Shown here: positions 1 to 5,766 of the stretch, one piece after another
Layout of the letters: the number at the start of each line of letters is the position of its first letter
Numbering within the stretch: position 1 is the first letter of the stretch
NCBI GenBank assembly: GCA_017411935.1
Contig: JAFQPC010000031.1
Coordinates: forward strand, 1 to 8,084
Direction: 5' to 3'
Length of the DNA: 8,084 bases
DNA from: Clostridia bacterium
GTDB taxonomy: Bacteria; Bacillota; Clostridia; Oscillospirales; CAG-272
Program-made: the position numbers and the translations under genes
The notes under the pieces: model-generated
Seen by the model: only the letters and a program-made list of their open reading frames with translations
Databases searched by the model: none
Told to the model about the DNA's origin: nothing

Positions 1-42
1 GAGCAGCAGCTCCGCGAGGTTCACATTAAGGTCAGAGACTGA
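1..42 (+). CDS. 3' end of upstream gene, probably aspartyl-tRNA synthetase (partial)
   Basis: The frame starting at base 1 reads EQQLREVHIKVRD and stops with TGA at 40-42, 16 bases before the gatC start. The tail 'QLxELHIKV' resembles, from memory, the C-terminus of clostridial AspRS, and aspS directly upstream of gatCAB is a known arrangement in this class. If so, the synthetase could be the non-discriminating type that makes Asp-tRNA(Asn) for the amidotransferase. Only 13 residues are visible, so the identity is a guess from the tail and the context. Confidence 0.45.
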   Translation, partial: EQQLREVHIKVRD

Positions 43-44
43 TC

Positions 45-51
45 AAAGGAG
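45..51 (+). promoter_or_regulatory. Ribosome binding site of gatC
   Basis: AAAGGAG lies 7 bases before the ATG at 59. It favours that start over the internal ATG at 65. No promoter is visible between the upstream stop (42) and this site, so gatC is presumably co-transcribed with the preceding gene. Confidence 0.7.
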
Positions 52-58
52 TTTATAT

Positions 59-346
59 ATGAAAATGGATAGAGAAATCCTCAGACGTCTGGAACTGCTC
101 AACCAGCTCCGTCTGACCGAGGAAGAAAAGGAAAGCGTCCTTGCCTTCTTCGAGGAAAGATCGGCAGATCTTTCTAAATTGGAAGAAATCGACACCGCAG
201 AGGTCGAGCGTATGGTGCATGTCATGCCCGTGCTCACCGTCGTCCGCGAGGACGTCGTTGACCAAAAGTTTGCGCGCGAAGATCTGCAAGCAGGCGCACC
301 TGAGACCGACGAGGGCTATTGGTGCGTTCCCAAGGTCGTAGAATAA
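59..346 (+). CDS. gatC: Asp/Glu-tRNA(Asn/Gln) amidotransferase subunit C
   Basis: GatC is the small stabilising subunit of GatCAB, the cytoplasmic complex that converts Asp-tRNA(Asn) or Glu-tRNA(Gln) to the amide form. It wraps between GatA and GatB. The product has 95 residues, the usual length for the family. Visible family features are an N-terminal helix with LNQLRLTEEE, the 'LEEIDT..VERM.HVMPV' segment around residues 40-57, the VVREDVV stretch, and the very typical C-terminus 'APETDEGYWCVPKVVE'. The start at 59 is set by AAAGGAG. The stop is 16 bases before gatA, so the two are one operon. Nothing looks truncated or mutated here, which matters because the next gene, gatA, is abnormal. 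Confidence 0.93.
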   Translation: MKMDREILRRLELLNQLRLTEEEKESVLAFFEERSADLSKLEEIDTAEVERMVHVMPVLTVVREDVVDQKFAREDLQAGAPETDEGYWCVPKVVE

Positions 347-362
347 GAAAGGAGATAAAACA

Positions 363-1526
363 ATGAACGAAATGAACAAACGAATCGTTGTTGACGATAT
401 GCTCCTGACCACCGACGCGCCCACGACCGCAGGCTCGAAAATGCTCGACGGCTATATGAGCTTGCTTGAAGCAGAGGCGCTCACGCGCGCCAAAGCCGCA
501 GAATATACGATCGGGGGAAAAGCCGACGTCGGAGAATTTTCCTTTGACCTTCTTGGTGAGACCTCGTACCGCGGTGCGATCGTTCAGAACGGCGTACTCA
601 AAAACGCCTCTGCCGAGATCGTCGCTTCGGGCGATGCGCTTGCCGCACTCTGCCTTGATGTCAACGGTACGCCCCGACGTGCCGCCGCGCAGTACGCGCT
701 TGTCAGCGTCAAGCCGACCTACGGAAGAGTTTCGCGCTACGGAACAATTCCCGTAGCTTGCTCGGGAGAAACGGTCAGCGTCCTCGCAAAGACCGCAGGC
801 GACTGCCGTGCTCTGCTCGATGCCATCGCAGGTCACGACGACAAGGACGGAACGAGTCTGCCCGAGGAGCTTTGCAACAAAGTGTCCGAAGCAGTCCCCG
901 TTCGCCGTGTTGCTCTGCTGAAAAACTTCCAAGCAGATGCTACCGTCACCGAAAAGATCGACGCTGCCATCAAGGAATTTACAACCAATGGCATCGAGGT
1001 GGTCGAGATCGACAATGAGATCTTCGCCGCAGCACGTACCGCTTGGAACGTCCTGATGTGCGCAGAGCTCTGTAACAACGTCTCGCGCTATGACGGTGTC
1101 AAATACGGCTACCGTGCCGAGAATTTCTCGGGCATCGACGAGCTCTACACCAACAGCCGCACCGAGGCTTTCGGCGAGCTTCTCAAGACCGCTATTCTCT
1201 TCGGCTCGGAGACCCTCTCGACCGAGAATTATATGAAAGTTTACGACAAGTGCCTGCGCACGCGCCGCGTCGTTTGCGAAGAATTTGCAAAGATCTTCTC
1301 AGACTTTGACGCGCTGCTCCTGCCCGCTTGCTCGACAATGACCTACACCGAGAAAGCCATCGCGGAAAATAAGCATTTTGTCTTCGAAGAAAACCTCTAT
1401 ACCGCCCCCGCTTCGATCACGGGTCTTCCCGCCGTCGTGGCAGGTGGCGTACAGCTCGTCGGCAAAGCTTTCTCCGAGAATGCGCTGCTCGACGTGGCAA
1501 AGATTTTAACGAAGGAGGCAAACTGA
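363..1526 (+). CDS. gatA: GatA homologue, short and apparently lacking the amidase triad
   Basis: GatA normally hydrolyses glutamine with a Ser-cisSer-Lys triad and channels ammonia to GatB. This 387-residue protein is clearly homologous: it has SKML (25-28), 'VKPTYGRVSRYG' (116-127), AIAGHDDKD (154-162), SRYDGVKYGYRAEN (241-254) and GLPAVVAGGVQLVGK (354-368). It is about 100 residues shorter than usual. It starts at the 'IKDN' region, so the first ~68 residues are absent. A loop before the Gly/Ser motif, the loop before GVQLVG and the last residues are also shortened. Aligned by hand to S. aureus GatA, catalytic Lys79 becomes Asp11, cis-Ser154 becomes Leu79 (the GGSSGGS motif is gone), and nucleophile Ser178 in DTGGSIRQP becomes Thr103 in DVNGTPRRA. 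The start is supported by AAAGGAG at 348-354, and the gene upstream is intact gatC, so no lost N-terminus is hidden there. The frame is open and codon use matches gatC and gatB. I read it as a conserved pseudo-enzyme, not as recent decay. Confidence 0.88.
   Translation: MNEMNKRIVVDDMLLTTDAPTTAGSKMLDGYMSLLEAEALTRAKAAEYTIGGKADVGEFSFDLLGETSYRGAIVQNGVLKNASAEIVASGDALAALCLDVNGTPRRAAAQYALVSVKPTYGRVSRYGTIPVACSGETVSVLAKTAGDCRALLDAIAGHDDKDGTSLPEELCNKVSEAVPVRRVALLKNFQADATVTEKIDAAIKEFTTNGIEVVEIDNEIFAAARTAWNVLMCAELCNNVSRYDGVKYGYRAENFSGIDELYTNSRTEAFGELLKTAILFGSETLSTENYMKVYDKCLRTRRVVCEEFAKIFSDFDALLLPACSTMTYTEKAIAENKHFVFEENLYTAPASITGLPAVVAGGVQLVGKAFSENALLDVAKILTKEAN
1512..1518 (+). promoter_or_regulatory. 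Ribosome binding site of gatB inside the gatA 3' end
   Basis: AAGGAGG sits in the last codons of the gatA homologue, 9 bases before the gatB ATG at 1528. The gatA stop (1524-1526) is one base before that ATG. The layout suggests translational coupling, so losing translation of the gatA homologue would probably lower GatB as well. That could be one reason the frame is kept open. Confidence 0.7.
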
Positions 1527-1527
1527 G

Positions 1528-2970
1528 ATGAGATACGAGACCGTCATCGGACTGGAAGTTCACGTAGAGCTTGCCACCAACTCCAAGATCTTTTGCTCCT
1601 GCTCAGCACACTCCTTTGGTGCCGACCCCAACTCTCACGTCTGTCCCGCGTGCTGTGGTATGCCCGGAATGCTCCCCGTGGTCAACAAACGCGTGGTCGA
1701 TTTCGGTATGAAGGCAGGTTTGATGCTGAACTGTGACATCAATCGCACCACCACCTTCGATAAGAAGAGCTACTACTACCCCGATCTTCCCGCCGCTTAC
1801 CAAACGACGCAGTGGTTCGCTCCTGTCGCCGTCAACGGTGTCGTCGAGATCGAGACCTCGAAGGGCAAAAAGAAGGTCAGAATCAAGCAGATCCATATGG
1901 AAGAGGACGCAGGAAAGCTCGTCCACGATATCCGCGAGGATACCACGCACGTCGATTTCAACCGTACGAGCGTCCCCCTCATCGAGATCGTCAGCCAGCC
2001 CGATCTGTCGAGTGCCGAGGAGGTCGAAGCCTACCTCGAACGCTTGAAGACCCTGCTCCGCTATGCCAAGGTCGCAGAGTGCGAAATGGCGCACGGAACG
2101 ATGCGCTGTGACGTCAACCTCTCGGTTCGTCCCGAGGGAAGCGACAAGCTCGGTGTCCGAGCTGAAATGAAGAATATGAACTCGATCGAAGCGATCAAGC
2201 GCGCGATCGAATACGAAACGGCAAGACACATCGACGCGATCGAAAACGGAACCGAGGTACTCCGTCAGGAGACCCGCCGTTGGGATGATATCAAGGGAAA
2301 GAGCTACGCGATGAGAACGAAGGAAACAGCGGGCGACTACCGCTACTTCCCCGACCCCAACGTCATGCCCGTCGTCATTGATGATGCTTGGTTCAATGAG
2401 ATCAAATCGTCGCTCCCCGAATTTCCCGAGGTCAAGCGTGCGCGCTATACCGAGGAATACGCATTGAGCGATTACGATGCCGAACAGCTCACCAAGAGCA
2501 TCGCGCTCTGCGAATGCTTCGAGGGCGCATTTGAGGTCACGAAGAACGCCAAGGATTCGGCAAACTGGATCCTCTCCGAGGTGATGACGATCCTCAACGC
2601 GAGAAAGATGACCTACGATCAGCTCACGCTTGACGGACGCGCACTCGGTACACTGATCCTGCTCGTCACGGGCGGTAAGGTCGGTCGTGCCAACGCCAAG
2701 AAGATCCTCGCGGCAATGTTCGACGATCCTACGATCGAGCCTGAAAAGTACGCCGAAGAAAACGGATTTGTGATGTCGAACGACACGGGCAAAGCCGAGG
2801 CAGTCATCAAGGCAGTCATCGCCGCCGATCCCAAGTCGGTTGCCGACTTCAAGGGCGGAAAAGAAAAAGCGCTGATGGCGCTCTTTGGAAAGTGTATGAA
2901 GGAGCTCAAAGGAAACTGCGACCCGCAGACCCTGCGCAAGCTTCTCATTGACGAGATCAATAAAGCATAA
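1528..2970 (+). CDS. gatB: Asp/Glu-tRNA(Asn/Gln) amidotransferase subunit B
   Basis: GatB is the tRNA-binding and kinase subunit. It phosphorylates the aspartyl or glutamyl group on the mischarged tRNA with ATP and then amidates it with ammonia, normally supplied by GatA through a tunnel. The 480 residues match the family length of about 475. The metal-binding residues Glu10 and His12 are in GLEVHVEL, and Glu125 is in HMEEDAGK (123-130). A zinc-site pattern Cys23-x-Cys25 and Cys39-x-x-Cys42 marks the zinc-type GatB. YYYPDLPAAYQ (82-92), the NRTSVPLIEIVSQPD segment and DYRYFPDPN are the other family signatures. The helical and YqeY-like C-terminal tRNA-binding part is complete, ending in a typical LRKLLIDEINKA. 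It looks fully active, in contrast with its GatA partner. It is the last gene of the operon, followed within 10 bases by a terminator. Confidence 0.96.
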   Translation: MRYETVIGLEVHVELATNSKIFCSCSAHSFGADPNSHVCPACCGMPGMLPVVNKRVVDFGMKAGLMLNCDINRTTTFDKKSYYYPDLPAAYQTTQWFAPVAVNGVVEIETSKGKKKVRIKQIHMEEDAGKLVHDIREDTTHVDFNRTSVPLIEIVSQPDLSSAEEVEAYLERLKTLLRYAKVAECEMAHGTMRCDVNLSVRPEGSDKLGVRAEMKNMNSIEAIKRAIEYETARHIDAIENGTEVLRQETRRWDDIKGKSYAMRTKETAGDYRYFPDPNVMPVVIDDAWFNEIKSSLPEFPEVKRARYTEEYALSDYDAEQLTKSIALCECFEGAFEVTKNAKDSANWILSEVMTILNARKMTYDQLTLDGRALGTLILLVTGGKVGRANAKKILAAMFDDPTIEPEKYAEENGFVMSNDTGKAEAVIKAVIAADPKSVADFKGGKEKALMALFGKCMKELKGNCDPQTLRKLLIDEINKA

Positions 2971-2976
2971 AGCAAG

Positions 2977-3008
2977 AACACCCCGACGCAGAGCGTCGGG
3001 GTGTTTCT
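2977..3008. terminator. Bidirectional intrinsic terminator after gatB
   Basis: The 13-bp perfect inverted repeat AACACCCCGACGC (2977-2989) / GCGTCGGGGTGTT (2993-3005) with a 3-base loop is followed on the + strand by TTTCTTT. On the - strand the same stem lies directly after the stop of the membrane-protein gene (3010-3012) and is followed by a T-rich stretch. It probably ends both convergent units. Confidence 0.93.
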
Positions 3009-3009
3009 T

Positions 3010-3579
3010 TCAGATCATCTCTTTCTTTACGTCACGACAAGACAAGAAAAGGAAAAGAAGACGGAACAAGATGAAGATTCCGCCAAAAAGCAAAGTATCC
3101 AGCAGAATGCCAAGCAACGGGTTTCCCGTCATCAAATAAGAACCCATATTCATAACGTAAAAGCTCTCGATAAACAGAGGAAGCACCAAGGATAAGTCAA
3201 CGAAAAAAGAAAAGATCAGAAAGGGGATCTGCACAAAGGCAAACACCAAAACCTTGACAAGATCCTTCGCCAGATGCTTCTCCCGAAAGATCGCCCAAAA
3301 GGATTTCCCCGCTCGCAAGGATTCTTTGAGTCCCTTGCGATAGTCCACAAAAGAGACGTCGGCTTTCGTGTAGATCACCGAAAACATCGCACACACAACG
3401 ATGCCAAACCAAAAAACCGCCAGATTCGCCTCTGCGATCTCCTCATCCAACACCATATGCGCGACCGAGTTTGACAAAAAAAGTCCGTAGACAAGCATTG
3501 CCACCAAATGCACAAGCAGTAAAATGCAGAACTGTTTGATGGCGTGTTTTACAAGATTTCGTTTCGAATTGTTTTTCAT
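3010..3579 (-). CDS. Multi-pass membrane protein of unknown function, partner of an XRE regulator
   Basis: I do not recognise a named family. The 189-residue protein has a basic N-terminus (MKNNSKRNLVKHAIKQ), then hydrophobic segments at about 16-36, 53-71, 108-127 (possibly a second pass to about 142) and 155-180. It ends in a charged tail (CRDVKKEMI), consistent with a four- or five-pass integral membrane protein. An acidic stretch (DEEIAEAN, 45-52) separates the first two segments, and a basic amphipathic loop lies at about 80-107. The frame is open upstream to 3777, but I place the start at 3579 because GGAGGAG is 3-9 bases before that ATG and the upstream extension overlaps the regulator gene in another frame. 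The gap to the regulator is 64 bases with no promoter, so the two are probably one mRNA. Small XRE regulators are often paired with a membrane protein they control; the role here is unknown. Confidence 0.75.
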   Translation of the reverse strand: MKNNSKRNLVKHAIKQFCILLLVHLVAMLVYGLFLSNSVAHMVLDEEIAEANLAVFWFGIVVCAMFSVIYTKADVSFVDYRKGLKESLRAGKSFWAIFREKHLAKDLVKVLVFAFVQIPFLIFSFFVDLSLVLPLFIESFYVMNMGSYLMTGNPLLGILLDTLLFGGIFILFRLLFLFLSCRDVKKEMI

Positions 3580-3643
3580 AGCTCCTCCAAAGTTTGTTCT
3601 CTGTCTTATAGACACCAAAAGACAGAAAAAAGTTGGGTGCTTT

Positions 3644-3865
3644 TCAAAAATTATCTTTGGATACGAAAAGATCGTCGATCCGACACCCGAAAAGCAAGGC
3701 AATCTTCGGCAAAAGCGAAAGATCGGGAGCTGTTTTTGATTGTTCCCATTTAGAAACGGCTTGCGGAGTAACCCCAAGACGCATCGCCAATGCCGCCTGT
3801 GACCAACCGTTTTTTCGTCGCAGGGCTTGAATATTCTTTCCTAAAATCAAATTGACGTGTTTCAT
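3644..3865 (-). CDS. Small XRE-family helix-turn-helix transcriptional regulator
   Basis: The 73-residue protein is almost entirely one HTH_3 / Cro-C1 type domain: LGKNIQALRRKNGWSQAALA (8-27, first helices), then the turn and recognition helix VTPQAVSKWEQSK (32-44), then the P-D-L-S-LLPKIALLFGCRIDDLF segment that closes the five-helix bundle. There is no room for a ligand-binding domain. I chose the start at 3865 because AAAGGAG (3871-3877 on the + strand) precedes it; the 32-residue upstream extension runs through the promoter. It is the first gene of a - strand unit with the membrane protein at 3010-3579. Direct repeats directly upstream of its promoter make autoregulation likely by inference. 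Its recognition helix resembles that of the HTH domain fused to the mutase at 5759-7375 (VSRQSISKWE), but the proteins are otherwise different. Confidence 0.88.
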   Translation of the reverse strand: MKHVNLILGKNIQALRRKNGWSQAALAMRLGVTPQAVSKWEQSKTAPDLSLLPKIALLFGCRIDDLFVSKDNF

Positions 3866-3890
3866 AAGAGCTCCTTTATCCTTTAAAATC

Positions 3891-3919
3891 ATCATAGCAC
3901 GCACAAAATAAAAAGTCAA
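3891..3919 (-). promoter_or_regulatory. Sigma-A promoter of the XRE regulator / membrane protein unit
   Basis: On the - strand: TTGACT (3914-3919), a 17-base spacer, TATGAT (3891-3896). Predicted transcription start is near 3884, giving a leader of about 19 bases that carries the AAAGGAG site. Confidence 0.8.
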
Positions 3920-3923
3920 GCAA

Positions 3924-3956
3924 CGAACGGTTGATATCCATCGAACATTGGTTGAT
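3924..3956. repeat. Pair of imperfect direct repeats upstream of the XRE promoter (putative operators)
   Basis: CGAACGGTTGAT (3924-3935) and CGAACATTGGTTGAT (3942-3956) are the same sequence apart from a 3-base insertion (ATT). Starts are 18 bases apart. They end 5 bases before the -35 box of the regulator's promoter, a fitting place for a regulator binding site. They also lie just beyond the terminator of the upstream small RNA. The operator role is inferred. Confidence 0.5.
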
Positions 3957-3962
3957 GCCAAT

Positions 3963-3995
3963 AAAAAAAGTGCGTACGAACCAAGTCATACGCAC
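3963..3995 (-). terminator. Intrinsic terminator of the candidate small RNA
   Basis: On the - strand, GTGCGTA (3989-3995) pairs with TACGCAC (3970-3976), extended by one more pair after a mismatch, with a loop of about 8-12 bases and a run of seven T (3963-3969). It ends any transcript coming from the promoter at 4137-4165 and separates that unit from the XRE promoter. Confidence 0.85.
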
Positions 3996-4130
3996 CAAAA
4001 ACGCAGGACTCCGATTTGCTACCACACAAACTTTTGACCGATCTCTTTGGAGACGCCAAAAAGAAGCCCGCATTTTTACAAAAATAAAAAACACGACCCC
4101 ATAGAAATCGACCTATTCAGTTTGTGTGGT
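3963..4130 (-). ncRNA. Candidate free-standing structured small RNA, about 165 nt, family unknown
   Basis: A consensus promoter (4137-4165) fires at about 4130 and an intrinsic terminator lies at 3963-3995, with no credible ORF between. The predicted RNA begins exactly with the first base of a perfect 12-bp stem: ACCACACAAACU (4130-4119) pairs with AGUUUGUGUGGU (4032-4021). Inside it come a 5x3 internal loop, a second helix of 11 pairs with G-U wobbles (4113-4103 with 4046-4036), a 1x1 mismatch, and a third helix of 5 pairs (4101-4097 with 4052-4048). A U-rich apical part spans about 4053-4096. A 25-base linker (about 4020-3996), probably single-stranded, joins this long hairpin to the terminator. 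The length and rod shape recall 6S RNA, but I see no large central bubble and I do not recognise the SRP, tmRNA, RNase P or T-box signatures. It could be a divergent 6S-like RNA or a regulatory sRNA. Existence as a transcript is well supported by the signals; the function is unknown. Confidence 0.7.
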
Positions 4131-4136
4131 ACATTC

Positions 4137-4165
4137 ATTGTAGCACAATTTCTAATATTTGTCAA
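4137..4165 (-). promoter_or_regulatory. Near-consensus sigma-A promoter of the candidate small RNA
   Basis: On the - strand: a perfect TTGACA (4160-4165), a 17-base spacer, TACAAT (4137-4142, one mismatch). It is the best promoter in the window and starts about 19 bases beyond the nagB terminator, so the unit is independent of nagB. Confidence 0.85.
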
Positions 4166-4183
4166 CCGATTTTCCAAAAAGCA

Positions 4184-4213
4184 AAAGAAGCAAGTCTTTC
4201 GACTTGCTTCTTT
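4184..4213. terminator. Intrinsic terminator after nagB
   Basis: The 13-bp perfect stem AAAGAAGCAAGTC (4184-4196) / GACTTGCTTCTTT (4201-4213) has a 4-base loop, 13 bases past the nagB stop. On the - strand it is followed by a T-rich stretch. On the + strand it is also followed by T-rich sequence, so it may block transcription in both directions. Confidence 0.88.
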
Positions 4214-4225
4214 AATTTTTTAAAA

Positions 4226-5011
4226 TTACTTCTCGTTCTTGTAAATTTCCTTGAAGTACTTGTAAGTATCCACCTTCAATTCTCCGCAAGCAGCTTCGTC
4301 ACAAGCAATGATTCCATCGGGATGCATCTGCAATGCGCTGATGGTACAAGCATGGCTTACGCCACCCTCTACACACTGAGCAAGTGCGCGAGCCTTGTTG
4401 TGACCGTTGATCACCAACAGTACCTGCTTGGAATCGCAAACGGTGCCAACACCAACCGACAGAGCCGTCTTCGGAACCTTGTTGGGATCGTTGTCAAAGA
4501 AACGAGAGTTTACGATCAGAGTATCTTCGGTCAGCGCGCGAACACCCGTTCTCGATGCGAGCGACGTATAAGGCTCGTTAAATGCAATGTGACCGTCAAC
4601 ACCGCAACCGCCCATGAATAAATCAATTCCGCCGTAAGAAGCGATTTTATCCTCGTAGCGCTGGCACTCTGCCTCAAGATCTTCTGCCATACCGTTGAGA
4701 ATATTGATGTTTTCTGCGGGAATGTCGATGTGGTTGAAGAAATTGTCATGCATAAAGTACCAGTAGCTCTGGTCGTGCTCGCGAGGCAGACCAACGTACT
4801 CATCCATGTTGAAGGTAACTACGTTCTTGAACGAAACCTTACCCTCTTTATTCATTTTGATCAGGTTCTTATAAACACCGATCGGAGACGAACCTGTGGG
4901 CAAGCCAAGTACGAACGGACGGTTCTCTTTGTGGTTGTTGATAGCATTGGCAATGTGCTGAGCAGCCCAAAGCGCCATTCCTTCATAATTTTCTTTGATA
5001 ATTACTTTCAT
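4226..5011 (-). CDS. nagB: Glucosamine-6-phosphate deaminase
   Basis: NagB converts glucosamine-6-phosphate to fructose-6-phosphate and ammonia in the cytoplasm, feeding amino sugars into glycolysis. The 261 residues line up end to end with E. coli NagB (266). The phosphate-binding loop LGLPTGSSP (35-43) is present. Asp70 in [10 protein letters not shown] corresponds to E. coli Asp72, and Asp139, His141 and Glu146 in [11 protein letters not shown] correspond to Asp141, His143 and Glu148, the catalytic set. SLASRTG (150-156) and the [12 protein letters not shown] segment are also conserved. The start at 5011 has AAAGGAG (5019-5025) at good spacing. The gene has its own promoter and terminator, although it lies in line with the glmM-like and acetyltransferase genes upstream. 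Its product consumes the substrate of the mutase gene, so the cluster holds both exits from glucosamine-6-P, which fits regulation of nagB by amino-sugar level. Confidence 0.97.
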   Translation of the reverse strand: MKVIIKENYEGMALWAAQHIANAINNHKENRPFVLGLPTGSSPIGVYKNLIKMNKEGKVSFKNVVTFNMDEYVGLPREHDQSYWYFMHDNFFNHIDIPAENINILNGMAEDLEAECQRYEDKIASYGGIDLFMGGCGVDGHIAFNEPYTSLASRTGVRALTEDTLIVNSRFFDNDPNKVPKTALSVGVGTVCDSKQVLLVINGHNKARALAQCVEGGVSHACTISALQMHPDGIIACDEAACGELKVDTYKYFKEIYKNEK

Positions 5012-5056
5012 GATTTTACTCCTTTATAGAATATAAAATTAAAATCTGTACTTTAG

Positions 5057-5085
5057 ATTATACCACTTATCTTCTGATTTGTAAA
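5057..5085 (-). promoter_or_regulatory. Sigma-A promoter of nagB
   Basis: On the - strand: TTTACA (5080-5085), a 17-base spacer, perfect TATAAT (5057-5062). The predicted start is near 5050, giving a leader of about 39 bases. It sits just past the stop of the acetyltransferase gene at 5092. I see no terminator between them, so readthrough from the mutase operon is also possible. Confidence 0.82.
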
Positions 5086-5091
5086 GGTGTT

Positions 5092-5766
5092 TCAAAGATT
5101 TTTTGTATTTTTTTTAACAATATTATTCATACTTTTCACAATTGAAAATTCCTCTATCACCCCTCGCACGGAAGTTAGGGGATAGACAGACGTGCCTCTG
5201 CCGATGACCGTTCCGGGATTCAAGACACAACCGCAACCAATGTCAGCTCCGTCAGCCAGAATTCCACCGATTTTTCGCAACCCCGTTACGTATTCTTCCT
5301 CTCCGTGAATCACTACGGGTTTTCCGTCACTTTTCAGGTTGGAACAGATAGACCCCGCTCCCATATGCGCCCGATTTCCAAGAATAGAATCGCCTACGTA
5401 GTTATAGTGCGGAATCTGTACTCCCTCTAACAGAATACAGTTTTTCAGTTCACTTGAATTACCGATGACACACCTCTCCCCTGTGATGACGTTTCCTCGA
5501 AGAAACGCCCCGGGGCGTACTTCTGTGCCCGAACCGAGAACGGCGGGCGCTTCTATGGTTGCCGTCGGAGAGATCTTCACATTTTCCCCTACAAGAACAC
5601 CGTCGGCAATCAAAGTATATCCTTCGATCCCCTCGTTAGTCAAGCGTACGATATACTCTTTGATTTTCGAAAGCATTTCCCAAGGATATTCCGAGGAAGA
5701 AAACAAGGGGGTCAGATATTCGGTCTTGCAATCGAACAACTCGCAGGTTTTCACTTTCTTACTCAA
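5092..5766 (-). CDS. GlmU-like left-handed beta-helix acetyltransferase domain protein
   Basis: The 224-residue protein has a short helical N-terminal part (about 1-55) and then hexapeptide repeats of a left-handed beta helix (about 56-205). The core matches the acetyltransferase half of bifunctional GlmU. By hand alignment to E. coli GlmU, Arg84 (VRPGAF) matches Arg333, Lys108 (SSELK) Lys351, His120 Glu-free catalytic position His363 in 'PHYNYVGDS', Tyr123 Tyr366, Asn143 Asn386 and Lys149 Lys392; Asn377 is replaced by His134. So CoA-dependent N-acetylation of glucosamine-1-phosphate is plausible. The nucleotidyltransferase half of GlmU (about 230 residues) is absent, so UDP transfer must come from elsewhere if this enzyme serves UDP-GlcNAc synthesis. 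The start is TTG at 5764-5766, chosen for GGGAGGG 7 bases upstream (5774-5780). It overlaps the mutase stop by 8 bases, so translation is probably coupled. Acetylation of another sugar phosphate cannot be excluded. Confidence 0.82.
   Translation of the reverse strand: MSKKVKTCELFDCKTEYLTPLFSSSEYPWEMLSKIKEYIVRLTNEGIEGYTLIADGVLVGENVKISPTATIEAPAVLGSGTEVRPGAFLRGNVITGERCVIGNSSELKNCILLEGVQIPHYNYVGDSILGNRAHMGAGSICSNLKSDGKPVVIHGEEEYVTGLRKIGGILADGADIGCGCVLNPGTVIGRGTSVYPLTSVRGVIEEFSIVKSMNNIVKKNTKNL

Noticed and set aside
234..932. 232-codon - strand ORF across gatC/gatA, considered because gatA is abnormal
   Set aside because: The + strand frames show clear GatC and GatA homology with ribosome binding sites. 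The antisense frame is Arg/Cys-rich with no domain or ribosome binding site.
1603..2229. 208-codon - strand ORF inside gatB
   Set aside because: Antisense shadow of gatB; the + strand frame is conserved over its full length.
3601..3625. CTGTCTT / AAGACAG hairpin between the XRE gene and the membrane protein
   Set aside because: Only 7 bp with an 11-base loop and no T-run downstream on the - strand, so not a terminator. Any attenuator role is unsupported.
3580..3777. N-terminal extension of the membrane protein to a start at 3777
   Set aside because: The extension overlaps the XRE gene in another frame, has no ribosome binding site and is Cys/Arg-rich low-quality sequence. ATG 3579 has GGAGGAG directly upstream.
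4060..4080. Base pairing of GCUUCUUU in the small RNA with AAAGAAGC in the nagB terminator
   Set aside because: Only 8 low-complexity pairs, and the target arm is locked in a perfect 13-bp hairpin. Likely chance.
3876..4094. 72-codon - strand ORF across the small RNA unit
   Set aside because: It has no ribosome binding site, runs through an intrinsic terminator and the XRE promoter, and has no recognisable domain.
3963..4130. T-box, tmRNA, SRP RNA, retron msr-msd or tracrRNA identity for the structured RNA
   Set aside because: There is no GGUGGNACCGCG-type T-box element with a downstream target gene, no tag ORF or SRP tetraloop motif, and no reverse transcriptase or Cas gene in the window. 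The complementary 5' and 3' ends alone are not enough for a retron.
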